From NCBI GenBank assembly GCA_934045905.1, contig OW203767.1:11349073-11413072 (forward strand): DNA of 64,000 nucleotides. Direction: 5' to 3'. Position 1 is the first letter of the stretch, and the number at the start of each line of letters is the position of its first letter. The notes under the pieces were generated by a model that was given only the letters and a program-made list of their open reading frames with translations, made no database searches and was not told where the DNA came from. The position numbers were made by a program, and so were the translations under genes. The DNA is from Leuctra nigra (taxonomy: Eukaryota; Arthropoda; Insecta; Plecoptera; Leuctridae). This document shows positions 33,541 through 47,000 of this stretch, piece by piece.

Positions 33541-36500
33541 AAGATAAATTATGTCTGTAATTTTCTAAAAAAATCTTCTTTCAGACTCCAAGATTTATAT
33601 CGAATTTCTAATTGTTCAAAACTGAAAGATAAATTAGCTTTATTTATCATATTTCGTACAAAAAAAGTTCCGTAGACATTTATCTCTGTACGGATTCTGC
33701 TAGTAAAGAGTCGTCCGAAAGATATCTGTGAAAATGTCGCACGGATTGAACGACGTGGTCCCGCACTTGCGGTAGCTGCGGTCGCCACACACCAACTTGT
33801 CGAAAAGTTTCTTCTACCCCGCGCCAGACACCCCACATTACAAGCTTAATTAACCGCCCCCTTCCCTCCCCCCCCCCCCATCATGAGTTGGCCCATGGAT
33901 GAAAGTAGACTGCAATATGTTGCGGAGATCGATGTTCTTCGAGAAACCTTGCTCCAGTCTCGCATCCACACCAGATCACATCTCACGACGACACTTAATC
34001 AATTCATTGCTTGAAATTATATCTTCAGACCCGTTTATTTCGTGTCAATTTGGTACTGACTTGAGATTTTAATTCATTTTTGTTTTCGGTCTAATAGGTA
34101 GTATTGGTACTTAGAATTTGATTATCTATACCTTAAATAAACAGTTAAACTTCAACATAATATTAAAAATAAACAAAACATGATGCTATAGAAACTATTG
34201 TGATTTGTATGATGTGAGAAACTAGTCTGACATTTATAAGTGGAATGTGGGTATAATGGAGCACCACAGTAGAAGTTGGCCACGCTGGCATTTAAGAGAT
34301 CATAAACCTTTTTTTCTGATATCTTCCTTTAAACTGTAAAAAAAGCATGACTTTAACCATTAATAAAACTTTGGCCCTGTTGCAACATTTCTTAAAGGTC
34401 CTGTAACAATGGCGAGCTTTTTGATTAAGAATGGGTTTAGGAATAAGTAAAAGACGAAGACTTGAATGGCTGCTGATCGGAAGTGGGTTCTACAATCTTA
34501 AGCCAGTGGCATTGTTGGAAGAGGATCTCAGGATAAATGGATGGAAGAATAACAATAAATCAATGGATGCTTCAAAAAGTACGAGCGCCGAAATTGTACG
34601 ACTGTAGCCCCCCTGCAGCTGCCCCTTTAGCAATCCACTGGGGGGTTAGGTTTTATGTACACTCCAGTATAATTCAACTTGGCAGGTATGTTCAATTTAA
34701 AACAATGCAAGGGAAGAGAATATTTTTTAAGCTATTATATTCTCCCTGAATCATGGTCCTTACAGTATCTGGAGTATGAACATGTCAAACAATTTCTTTT
34801 GATAGTATGTCTAGTATGTTTTTTAGTATGTCTTGGTCTACAACATATACATTTTATTTCTCAACTGGGAGAGACGAAGATCGGGCAATGTAAAAGTCGG
34901 TTACAAAGTTTACCACTGACAATATACAGAGATGATCTGTGCAGTTTCAGTTTTTCAGTTCGCGCACAAAGTAAGCTCTTTAGTCGGCACGGAAATAAAG
35001 TAAGTTTAGAAACGATACGATATTTATTATTGTATTTCATCTCTTCCGCGTAATCCGTCATTAGTTTTATTATAGAGCTAGGTATTACCTACGTTTCCTC
35101 TTCAACTAGGATAAAGACAATCCGGAATTGCTTTTTCGAAATACTAATTGGAAAAATAAACTCAATTCGTCTCGTTCATTATTTCTTTTGTACATACATT
35201 TTTTGCATGAACTAATTTCCTGTACGGAAATTTTCATACAATTAAAAGATTTGATTTCGAAACATTTCGACTTTAAAAGTTGATAAATTGAAAATCGAAT
35301 GTTTAAACTTCGATTCAATATATCGAATGCGAGTTTTGTCGACCGCTCCTCGGATGAAACTACAGTCGAGATGTATCTATGTGTTCCCATTCTTTTAGCA
35401 TAGGAAAACTGATTTATGACACAAGATTCAGTATGAGTGAAACGCTTACGACAACAATAATCGTATATACTTGCACCAACATGGAGCGTAGACGTCGAGA
35501 GACAGTTCACTGAATTCCTTATTTATAGAGCAATTGTCGACAATTCGTTTGCAACTTAGTTTCATCCTTTTTAGAGTCGGAAAATACCTTTAAGATAAAT
35601 ACAATTTACAGACTTTACTTAGCACTCGGGTTGACGAGGTTTAGAAAATTAGAGAGACATCTTTGGAATGAGATTTACAAAAGCTAACAGATCTCTTCTT
35701 GTTACGTAATACCGTAGTACATGTCTAGACCATGTGACACCGCGTCACTTTGTGTATAAAGTTTTCAAGCAGTGTCAATTATTATACAGCGCACAACAGT
35801 ATATTTATAACACAGGTAGGTTGAATGTAATAGATTTCAAACATATTGTTAAAGGATTAATTAATTCGTCTAAGGTATTATACTTTAGAACTGGCTTTGC
35901 GATTTACATGATAAAAGAACGCGAAGTTTTTAAAAACTCCTCGCAAAACTTTGGGCGCCAGAAACATGGCAATAGATTGATCTTCCACCTCCGATTCATC
36001 TGTTACCAAGCTTTTTTACAGATGAACTTTTCATCTCATGAAAAAACGTAATTCATTTAGTGAGGTTCAAAAAAGAAGACTCAATTACAAAAGGACTTGG
36101 AAAATTGTTCTTTTATAATCTTTACAGATTGTGCCGCTTATTCCTTAAAAGAGTTTCTTCATCTTTTCTTCACTTCCATCTCTCTCCGTCGCCGCTGAGC
36201 TGTCGAGAGTCGAACCAAGGAAGTTGATTTATTCGGTTCGATAGATCGATAGTTATCGTATGATATCTGCCATTATCGACAGTTCACTTGCGTGCTGTTA
36301 TTGCTATCCCCCTTCCTCCTCCACCCCCGGGCTAAACCACTCGCACCCATTTCGCTTTATTCGTGTTTTTGTTTGTGGCCCCCCGCTTTTCCCTTCCTCC
36401 TTCTCCCAAAGAGAGCAGAGCAAAAAGATTCTCGGGAAGTTAAATTTCCTGGATAGAAAAAGCTCTTTAGATATGAAAGATCAAGACTGATAATACTTTA

Positions 36501-36894
36501 CGCTCATGACTTCGTGAGACTGTGTCTGTATGCCCAGGACTGCCGTAAGTTGTGTTTTGTGGGAAAGTCTCTTGAAATCCCAATTATATAATAGAAAGAT
36601 AGTTCTTCCTCGAAGTTGATTGGAATTGATTTCAACTTTCGCTTTCAGTTCGATAAGTCAAGTACATAAAGAAGGCGACTCGGAGTTTCCAGACGCACGG
36701 GCTCGACTCCAGGCGTCGTCGACAAATCTGACTCATACTTTCTCGTGGTTTCATGACACTTTCTATGATTTTTTACATTTTGTAGGCAATTTGCCCAGGT
36801 TCGTTCAAACATTCGATCTGAAATTGTGCACACACTATGTCATAATTAATTTGTTAACAGGACGTTTATATTCTGATTGATTCAGAATTTTAAA
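33541..36894. other. Intron 1 stretch, no gene seen
   Basis: Frames of 95-134 codons occur (for example 33549-33836 and 35106-35510, both minus) but have no recognisable domains and no similarity between frames and neighbours. A poly-C run lies at about 33865. Confidence 0.4.
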
Positions 36895-37150
36895 TGGAAC
36901 CGTTTGACTGGATCAACTTCAAATTTTGTGTGGTCATTGGGATCAACTTTTGTACATTTCAGATAAATCTGTCAAGAACTTGAGATACCTATGGACAATT
37001 TACGCACATTTTATGCTTGTTTTGCAATATTTGTCAAATTTATTCCCTTTGCCGCATTTCATTATAATTGTCTTCCTAGCTGATTCCAAGGTCACAGAGC
37101 AGCAACTTACACCCGAATACATGCAATGCTCGCTTATCAACGCGTTACAC
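36895..37150 (+). repeat. Dispersed repeat family A copy
   Basis: Begins GGATCAACTTCAAATTTTGT with GTGGTCATTGGGATC and ends in GCTCGCTTATCAACGCGTTA at 37129. Internal blocks such as TTTGCAATATTTGTCAAATT resemble 43830-43900. It is similar in order to 2930-3220. Confidence 0.5.
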
Positions 37151-40100
37151 AAAAAAGCACATTCTGGATTGGTTCCGAACAAATAGACAAACATTACGAA
37201 GTCTTTACTTTGTCACTTACAATGTACAAATCGTCATCACATTATTCATTCGTCGCCAACAGACCGACGATCGCAGAACAGAGAAAAGTTATCTCCAAAA
37301 ACAAATTTAGAGGCAGAGTTTTCAAACTGAATTCCAATAAAGATCATCGAGCGATTTTTTTCCGCTAGGATTTCCTGGTTCTTGTATCATCATTTCGGAA
37401 TCAGCTATCAATCATTCCCAACATCATTAGCGATCGTGTCAGAACCTCCACTAAAACATCGAAAAACTTTCACAATTGTTTCATCTTTCACATTCATAAT
37501 ATATCAAGAAAATGGTCTCAGAAAATTAAGCTTTTTAGAGAAAGACAAGACAAATGAAGCAGAAAGAGACAAAAAGAGGTTAACTGAAACCTGTTTTATT
37601 TATTTTATTGTTGTTCTGGATATTGCTTTGCTTCGTACTGTAATTGATTGCGTGGAATTTATATACGGATAATTAAATTAAATTATTCGCACAATGTCGA
37701 CCAACCACTATGCAATTCCCTTCTACCGCATTGTGGTTCCTCCTTCATCACATAATTCGTGCGAGATACATAATGAACTCTAAATTCACGACCATTCAGT
37801 CCTCTAGTATATTGTAAGTTGTGACAACCTCTCTGGCGACAATTAGCGCCCCTCGACGTCCGCGTTCACACCTCGACTCGTCGTTGACGTGAACGACGCG
37901 GCTATTAATACTGCCGATAGCCTAGTTTATGTGCCGCGTTTGACGCGACGTGGGTAGATCGTATAGATCTCTGGCTAGCGGGGCGAGAAGAAGTGCCAAC
38001 AGAGAAGCGAGAAGCGCGGCCAATACATCTGAATGAAGAGCTACATTACTCCAGCCAAGGATAACAGTGGTGGTTACACAGTATCGCATTCGATTCTTTG
38101 GCAGACATGTTGAAAGTTGATTCTCAAAAAATAATTGCTAAATATTATTATGTTTGTAAAAGTAATGTAGACACGAAGACACAAGAACTCAAGTAATTTA
38201 ACTGTTTTTAGTGATATACGGCGATATTACATTAAAATGCTGTCATAGTTAGCCAGTAGTTAGGGCGCCCAGATCTTTGTGATTTGTATTCCTTACATAA
38301 TTCAAAGCTTTTAGGAGAAAGTTTCCCAAATTAGGGAAATAAGTGATAACAAATCAACCCTCCAAAATATTATTCAAATTGTTTACACATCGGGTTTTAA
38401 CGAACAGGTTCTCTCCAAAAATGAATAAAATTGTATCAATTCCAATCAAAAAATTCAAAAATGTCCAGAGCTGAAAATATTCTTTGCCCGAGGCTATGTT
38501 GCCTGGAGTAGTTCAACTTGTTCCCACTAGTGGTGTTCAAGAGCTGTGAAGCCCAATGGGAATAATGTTGAGCAAGAGAAGAGGACTGACTACTTGAAAC
38601 ATTGCGCAGCCACGCGAGATTTTCATTAGCATTTTGTTAATCACCACTAGCGCCTAGATAGCGCCACCATGCTGCTAGATTGAGATTCCTACATGTATGT
38701 TATGGTGCCTTTTAGCCTCCAAGTGGTGATTGTCAACGTACAATCAACAAAAATGGAATCAAAATCCCGCAAGACATCTTCCTCGAAGTTCTCTGCCAAT
38801 TCCAAAGCACAGATTTGAATCAAGATTCGTTGTCTGCACTCGAAATACGACCCGTGCCATTCAGGTTTAGACGTACCAAGGTAGACTTGGCTAAAGTTTA
38901 AACGGTGGTCGAGAGTCACGGATTGGCTGACGAAGATTTGATGGCATCATACTAAGAAGTAAACCTAACCTAACCTAACATAGCCTAACCTAACATTTGC
39001 TAACTTGTCATCGAACTCTAGTGTGAGGTCTGATTTCATTGGTTACAGGAAACCTGACCAGCAGCCAATCCGTTTCGTTTAAATACCGTTTTTACTTTGG
39101 CCAAGTGTGCTTACATCACCTTCAACTAGAATGTGGTTTTTCCGCCTATATTCGAATGCTTGGAGAGTCTGTAATATTGGCTGTCATTCTACTCCCTCCG
39201 AGCCAATATACGCTGGAACGAGGGACAGAAATGAGAAGACCTAGATGTAGGTTTAACGGCGCAGTGTTGTGAGGACAACTAGTGTATTACTATGAGATTA
39301 TGACGATATGAAGGATTTGTCATTCAAATTTCTGCCAAAGGGCTCTAAAAAGAACCATTGAAATGGACCTCGGGCCTTCTACCTCTGAGTTACATATCGT
39401 CGCAGAACGAACGGCTTCATTAAAGTTAGTTGATTCGCTGTGATCATCAAACTAATGTGCATTTCTGAACTTGTTCAAGTTCTTGATACAATAAACAAAC
39501 CACTCACCTTTTCGCTTCTTGCGAAACTTCTTCTCGTCCCCCAACTTGATGTCCGCACCGTCGCGAAGATTAATAATTGTCGCACGAAGCGGCTGGTTCC
39601 GGTGGCTCAGTGACAGAAACAAACTACATCCTTTCCGTAACTTCTTCTCGCCGAAATCAAACAACCTCATGTATTATTTACTCCGTGCCGCTTTCATTTG
39701 ATTTATCCAACGGAAAAGTTTCACGAAATGAAGAAATGTGGAAATTAATCCGGTATAATTCTACTAAAAATTCAGTTACAATAGAATCCTCACTCCAAAA
39801 AAGCCCCGATGACCATTGTGTACCCAGATAACAATGCGTACAAGATTTATCCGGTAAATATTTACCGTGGCAATAATTCTTCGAATAGTTAGAGGGGGGA
39901 TTAGTCTTGCTCTAATGAGTCCATCATTCTTTAATTCCTACAGGCGATTAGTGCGATCACAAACTTGATCCAAATAGCAGGATTACTCCACGAAATCGTC
40001 CCTGAAATCCAGACACAAAGGATGAGGGGATTTGAAATTCGAACACGAGAATAAAAATCCGGGAAGTGTTTTGGAAGACAATTATTTTGAAGCTCAGCTG

Positions 40101-41094
40101 CTAAAAGCAGAGGCGCACCAAAGGGTTTGTTTAAAAGGGGCAGTTTTATGCAAACAATAATACATGAACAAACTGGTGAATTATGTATGATCAGAGAAGT
40201 CAAGAAACACAACCCTAAAACATCAAAAGGTGCTTACAAGAACATTACATAAATTATCCAAGATCAAAATAGCATTATTATTTAGTTTTTACGCTCAGGC
40301 TTCTACAAGAATAATGTTGTTTTGTTTGCAATATTATTCTTCAATATGTCATTCAATTACTGTTTTCACTTAACAATCAGTTTTTGCCGTGTTTTAATTC
40401 GTAAAATTATTTCTTTGTGTATTGATTCAAAACTTTGATCAATATTCAGGTCTAAATCCTTCTTGCATCTGAAGCAGTCCATTCTCACAAACAGCTAGAT
40501 GAAAAAGGAAAGGAATAACTGCTCTCGGGCTAATGGCTTCTGTGAATGATTATAAGCATGATTGGGATTGGGCTAGTCTGAGTGGATGTCGACTGATAAC
40601 GATGTGTTCTAAATGTAAATGTTGATTATTATTCCAGCGTCTTGGGTCTAATTGTTTGACAACGTCGAGAGTGCGTCTGACATGATCATCGTCCCCCTCA
40701 TTCCCAACCCTCCTTTTACTTACAAGACGCTTTCACTTTCGTCCACTCTAATTTCACTTCAACTCACTTACACTCTTCGCAGTTCACTTACAATTCCTTG
40801 CGCTTCACTCACAATTACTAGCAATTTCCCTTACAACTTCACTTACAGTCATTGGACGCTGGTCGATTTCTCCAAAATATTCGATTTACGAAGAAGCTAT
40901 GTTGGCCAGTGGTGATAGTTACATGTTAAATAATTATGTTGGTGTTGCATTCCCGAACGAAGATTATGACCTGAAAGTTATTTTAAAACTGCATACCAGG
41001 AGCAATATTAACTATAATTTAGTACACCGGAAAGTCGTAACACACCCACTAACACTGTGGTACTATAAAAGCTATTGCTATCCTTTTTGTCCCC
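37151..41094. other. Intron 1 stretch with interstitial telomeric motif
   Basis: No gene recognised. The patch 37840-38060 is richer in CpG. At 38961-38995 there is a run of CCTAA-type units (CCTAACCTAACCTAACA then CCTAACCTAAC), the complement of the insect TTAGG telomere repeat. Degenerate TTCACTTACA repeats lie at 40730-40855. Confidence 0.45.
38961..38995. repeat. Short interstitial (CCTAA)n
   Basis: Three perfect CCTAA units, an interruption, then two more. The length is too short to be functional telomere; it may mark an old double-strand break repair or chance. Confidence 0.6.
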
Positions 41095-41132
41095 CTAGGA
41101 AAACGCTCAGTGTAACGCATAATTGAGCGAGC
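41095..41132 (-). repeat. 38-bp palindromic motif of family A
   Basis: Reads CTAGGAAAACGCTCAGTGTA followed by ACGCATAATTGAGCGAGC, inverse in orientation to 3183-3220. The ACGCGT centre has decayed to ACGCAT. Confidence 0.6.
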
Positions 41133-41214
41133 TTAGTACTGCACCCGATTTGATATGCGTTTGCAAGTATCAGCTGCTCTACAGGCCTTGGAACTGAAGC
41201 ATCAAGAAGGCAGG

Positions 41215-41700
41215 GATGAAAATTTACTGACATTTTTCAAATATTTCAAGAGTATAGAATAAAATGTCCTGAAAATGACTATAACTTTTGAAAATAACGA
41301 CAGATTAGACTGAAAATTGGCAAAAATACCTAAAATGTTGGTCCCAATAACCATGCAAAATTTTAAGTTGATCGGTAAATCCATAGACATTGTATAGAGC
41401 CGAAGGCTATAATGTCTATGGTAAATCTCACAGGAAAGATGGTTTTAAATTTTAACCAATGGTAGGATTTGGCTGAAACTTTGTAAGATTGTGGACAATG
41501 TTGGTCGTAATGACTTGTCAAAATTTCAAATTGATCGGATTAACCAATCGAAGGATATTTTTTTTTAAATTTGAACCAATCAGGGGATTTCAAAAGAATT
41601 TGTGTCTGCAACGCCCAGAAATGGTCTAAGCATGTGTGCAAAATTTCAGCTCGATCAAACAGAGGTCCGTGCCAAAAGAGCCAAAAGGAGTCGCTAGAAA
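41215..41700 (+). repeat. Dispersed repeat family B copy
   Basis: Shares TTGGTCCCAATAACCATGCA, AACCAATCAGGGGATTTC, TCTGCAACGCCCAGA, CATGTGTGCAAAATTTCAGC and the tail CAGAGGTCCGTGCC with the 14280-15010 copy. It is interrupted by a 39-bp hairpin at 41382-41420. Confidence 0.65.
41382..41420. mobile_element. 39-bp hairpin insertion with 7-bp direct repeats
   Basis: The insert starts CATAGACATT and ends AATGTCTATG, with an inner AGCC-GAA-GGCT tip. It is flanked by GTAAATC at 41375-41381 and 41421-41427. It interrupts a family B repeat copy, as expected for a tiny foldback insertion. A templated repair event is an alternative. Confidence 0.65.
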
Positions 41701-43719
41701 ATCTCAGATTGTTGGGAAATGTTTTCATTTGGTGCTGTTGATTGTTATAAGTGAACATCGCGGGCCATCCCAGATGCAACTCTATACCTACATCAATGGA
41801 AATTGGCTTATTCCCCGGCATGCAACTGATTTCCTCCCCCGTTCTGAAAAAAATATCCGGTCAACAAAAAAAAATTATAAAATCATTGTCCTCTGTGGAT
41901 GGACACAAAATTTACCGGGTGCCATCATTTTTAAACCGGACTTGACGAAAACAGTTTTACAGATTAAAACGAAACTAGCGCTAATCAAATTTTAGAGGTG
42001 GCCGATGCAGTTATATTACGAGTTCAACTTAAAAATGGAATAATAATGATTGTAATTTTTATTTTCGTAAAATATTGATCTCAAGCGAATGAATTTATTT
42101 ATTCATACTTTCTGAAATAATTGGAAATTCTTTAATTGAATATTTCCGCGAAGACTACTCTTTTTGTATGTTGAGCTCGTATTGAAGCAGACTTATTGCT
42201 CTCACTCTATTCAATTCCACCCTCTAGCCAAAAAGTCACATCCATTCCTCTCATTTCAAACACAGCTTTCACTTCAAATGTACAAACTCATCACATCGTC
42301 ACACTTTCACATATCTTTGACATTCACTCCTTGCGCTCGAATTCATCCGAGCGTGGCGCTAGTGTGACATAGGCGGCGCCTCTTCGAACTGTTTCTTCCT
42401 AGCCATTAGGCCGTGTCAACATCGGGCATGATACATCCAATCCCCCCCAACCCCATCCAGTCCCGGGCAAAGTGCCGCATAACTCGTAGCGCAACTAAAC
42501 CGGAACACAGCCATTTCTTTCGCTCAATCTCTCTCATCTAGTTGGGGCCGAGTCTAAACGACTGCTCTAGGATTATTGTTCCCTGTTTAGTTCAGGCCTA
42601 GGATAACGCGAATGTCCTGTGCCCAGTCGTTGAGTTATTGAGGAAAGTTCAACAGAGAACTCTTATTTCTTGTTATAAACCAACTGGGGTGACTGTTTAG
42701 ATCGTTTCTTTTGATTTGTATTGATTATAGTTTATTGATACAATATCTGTAGATTCAATAATCACTCTTTCGAATAATCTGCTGAGTTTCTTAACAAAAA
42801 CTTTAGTGGTAAAGTTTATTTTGTGTATAAAATAGAAAATATTTCGAACTTTAAGTCTTTACAAAGATGTATCGGTTTATCTTCTCTTTCTTGAGTTCGA
42901 ACCCAATGACCAACTCTTCTGATTTTTAATAACATTATTTCTGAATGAGATAATATTACAATAATCAAGTCATACAGTTCTAACATTGAAAAACAGTTGT
43001 CTCTGATTCTGAAGTATCAATTACGCAGATGCAAAACACAGTTTCACAAATTAAAACTAAACAGAACAAACGACTATAGTGAAATTTATTTTGTAGAAGG
43101 TTCTGTATTGAATTGAAACTGTAGACAATTGATATAAATAATAAAATAAATATGATTCAATGTAAATAATAATTGGCAATTGTTATTGAAAATAAAAATA
43201 AGTCAGTGTGAATAAAATCACACTTTTATCAGTGTGAAAACCGCATCCTCGAAGAATTTATTTATTTCAACCTTATCTCAAAACTTGATCACGAGTCAAG
43301 ATTCTGCAGTTGCAAAACACTGCATCGTTAAAAAGTCATAAAAAGTCGGTAGATGATTTGATTCCAGGAAGATGACAACGTGAAATTGAACTGTCACGTG
43401 TTATAAACGACTTGATTCTTCGCGATGAAATGTTGTTTGTGTTTTGATTGATATCGATGTCGATCGCATGCGAGCTCTTTTGTCCGCCAGTTGTGACAAA
43501 TAATCGCATAAATCACTCTCTCGTTTCACGTGACATGTTATGACGAGTGCAGCAGTGACACTTCTGAAGCGTTGTCATGGCAACCGCGATCAGCAAGCGC
43601 AGCAGCAAGCGCAGCAGGCATGGGCTCCAAGAGACATTATGAAATGTAAAATCTCTCTGTTTTATGTGACATAACGCATAGATACGCACTGTTTTATGAT
43701 ATTTCATATGTTACCAATT
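41701..43719. other. Intron 1 stretch, no gene seen
   Basis: AT-rich; short frames only. A GC-richer patch occurs at about 42370-42560. A CAGCAAGCGCAG duplication is at 43590-43615. Confidence 0.4.
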
Positions 43720-44000
43720 ATCCACATATCAGATGAATCAATGGAGATTATCTTCGTTGGTTAATCGAAAGTTTTCGGATCGAAATTTGTAGACAAATTG
43801 GTCAATAACTTCAAGAGTTATTGACATTTTACCGATATTTTTGCTTGTTTTGAAATATCTGTCAACTTTATTGAAAGAAATTTTAAAGAAATTCTCCTGC
43901 TCTTTTGACAAATTTGGTTAGATTGTCTTATTTGCTATTTCCAAGGTTAATATAGAGCAGCAATTTTACACGCACGTGAATATCGCAACACATAGCGATT
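43720..44000 (+). repeat. Dispersed repeat family A copy (diverged)
   Basis: Contains GGTTAATCGAAAG, TTTTTGCTTGTTTTGAAATA and TCCAAGGTTAATATAGAGCA, which parallel the 36895-37150 copy (TTGTTTTGCAATATTTG, TTCCAAGGTCACAGAGCAG). The terminal palindromic motif is not preserved here. Confidence 0.45.
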
Positions 44001-47000
44001 TTCCTTGTAATCATGATTTTGAAGCCAAAGGCAATATTTCCGAATTGCCTTTTGGCTTCTCCCAAAGTTAATTTTGTTGATTAATTAGTTCCCAAGTAAT
44101 ATTTATAGCTTAATAAACAATTTTGATATGTCCTCACATTAACGGCACATTAACGGGGGTGAACCGCACAAAATGTCAAGATTGTTCTAGATTCTCAGGT
44201 ACATGAAAGATAGTTACTCTCTTGAAATCTTCATCCCATTGCAGACTCCGCCGTGCAATGATCTCTGCTTCCTTCTCGAGGGATATTTACTAGACAGAAA
44301 ATGTTGAAATTTCTCGATTCGTTTACTTTGGATTTCATACATTGTATTGTGTGCAGAGTTGGAAAATGAGTTATTTTATGACAGGGATAAGAATTCTATT
44401 CAACTCTTCTAAGCTTTCTGAAATTTACTAGAAACCTTTCGTACGACAAAAGTCGTGCACTGAAGGAAATCTTACAAGTGAAATAGTGGTCCAGTTATCA
44501 TGGAATAGTAAACAGAATATCAGAGATGGATGTAGAACAAGTTAGCGTCGATTTCTCGTCTGGTGTTCCAGATATTGTATCTCCAGACGCGTTGGTATTG
44601 ACAGCAAAATGGTGTCATTTGAAAGTATATTATGACAAAGTATGATTGGAACTGATGACAAAATATTCATCTCTTTACGACTATCTTTGAAATAGAGTGA
44701 GCATTTTATGCACATTTTTTGCAGTGTTACTGAAATCTGAACAATTTTATATTTAATAAGATGTTGACAGTTCCTTTAAACACGTTATTATGATATTCTA
44801 GAAAACGTATTACTTTATTTGATTATAGTCTAGAGTCTTGAAGATTATGCGAAACACACTTTATTTGTTGTCGACTACTATATTCCAGGAAAGTGGTTAT
44901 GGCGCTTGTCAACAATTATAAACATATGTTAAACGGTGTCTCCTTCTGTCACTTTTGGCTCAGATCTCTTTTCGTTCTCTTATTGTTAGTTCGATGCAGG
45001 TCACACTATTTTCTGGATTTAGCTGAGATTTAAGCTGAGACCAAATGTTATGTGCTGTATTGTTTTGAACAAAATGCTCTGATTGGCTTAAAAGTGACAA
45101 TGAACCCTTTGTTCGATCAAGTTAAAATTTTGCATGACCATAAAGACCAACATATTCTGATCACTAAAAACCTAAATTGAGGTTTTTAGCTTATTTTTTT
45201 AGAGTTGTCAAGTTTGAGCTACCTAGAAAATGGTATGCATCGCACCTTGATCTATTGCAAATTATTATGCATTAGACATTTTTACGTCTTTACAGCTGTT
45301 TTCCGCAGTTAATCGATTCGAGATTATACTTATACTTATCAAAACTTTTACAAGGTTTTCCTAGTAAGTTCAGAAAAAGTTTTGTAGCCGGATTTGTTGA
45401 TTGAATACACTTTTGTAACATTCCTGTTGTTTTGGGAGGATATTTCAAGTATTTCTTTCAAAACAGTTCAGGAAATAACAGGTGGAGGTGCCGTCCTATA
45501 ACTGACACGGAAATGACGTACAATTATTATCAAAGTCCTCGAATCCATAAAGCTTAGTTTTAACGTCCGGTTTGCCGACGCTAGCGCCGCGACGCCTATT
45601 GCGGTGTCGACGTCGGCGTCGGCGTCGGTTTGAGGCGTCGAGACGATAAAACTGTCCCCGACAGTCATAGAGCCTCTTGCCTTAGTCGAGACAAAACTTT
45701 ATTGTGTTGGAAATACTGAAAAACACATCGCATATCTAAAGAAGAAGTAGAATATGATGGAAAACTCTCTGCAAAGATACATGAAAAGTGCATTTTCCTC
45801 CACGGCTAAAGTTTCCTGTGTGGAAACGCAAAACAAGGTAACAAAAGATGGAGACGTTTTCTGTTTAAGAAATAACATTTCTTTCACGGACTTGTCACTG
45901 CAGCAAAAACACTCCCATTATTCCGAAATGCTTTTGCTACTAAAATGTTATCCCTTATGCATATTGCGTTGAGGGAAATTATATTAAAAAGTTTTGTTTT
46001 ATGAAAATAAATGTCTTGAAGTTGTTTTCTATTTGATTTGTAGTTTCGCCAACATATTTTTCTCTCTGCTCAGAGTGGAAATAATAGAATTCGTCTGCGT
46101 ATTCTATACTATTTGCTGCGGGATGTTTGAATGGAATAGAAGTATTAGAATAATCTAATATTAGTCAGTAGTTTGAATATTATGTGGTAGAATAATAATC
46201 TCAGACTTCGAAGTAGAAAGATTCAGATTATATTATTACATGTCAAGACATTATAATCATTTCATTTGAAAATTGAAAAACCAATCTTTGAAATGGAAGA
46301 AGATATGACAAAGAGAATAGTTTGTTACGAGGAGTTGCTTTGTAAGATTGAAAATGTACATTCCTTGCGATTGCTCAATATCGCAAAGTTGATCAGAATG
46401 AAGGAAGTAGAAATCATATCAATTTGATAAGGAATCATTGTTATAATAAAATGTCACATTTCACAATTATGAAATGTGGGAAATAGTTGTTTTAAAAATG
46501 TAATTATTAAAATGCCCACTCTCTTATAATGATAACAACTCTAAAAATTTCTTAAAATTATTCATCTTCAGAGCAATATCTCATTTGTATATTTCATTCT
46601 TACAGTTCAAATATGAAGTTATGAGTTAACCAAGTTTTAGGAAAATGTAACATCCTTTGACAAATAAATCCATTCTGTCAACGAAATCCACACTTCGCAA
46701 TTGCTATGTGTTTCGGCACTTGGATTTGTTTTTGTTTTTCTTTAGGTCAAACCAATAAATGATCATTTTCTCAAAATAAGTGCAGTACGCTTATAAATCA
46801 ACATTTTACGGTTCGTAAACAAATCCGCTCACAATTTAAATAGTTTCTTCGAGAAGAATGCAATTGCGCAAAATATTTGTCTGAATGCTGGAAGACAAAT
46901 CACAACTTCCAGAACCGCGAATAACAATATAAATCTTAAATCGTTAGAGTTTTATTTTTAGTACAAATACACTGGAATGTCCGTGAGTTTAGGCCACCGA

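Noticed and set aside
33549..33836. 95-codon minus-strand frame as a LINE or gene fragment
   Set aside because: I could not find any motif order typical of reverse transcriptase tails or any other family.
41636..41995. 119-codon plus-strand frame
   Set aside because: Its first part is the tail of repeat family B and the remainder has no recognised content.
45465..45668. Minus-strand frame with Asp-Ala repeats
   Set aside because: Comes from a GACGTCGGCGTCGG-type low-complexity patch, probably part of a small repeat, not a protein.
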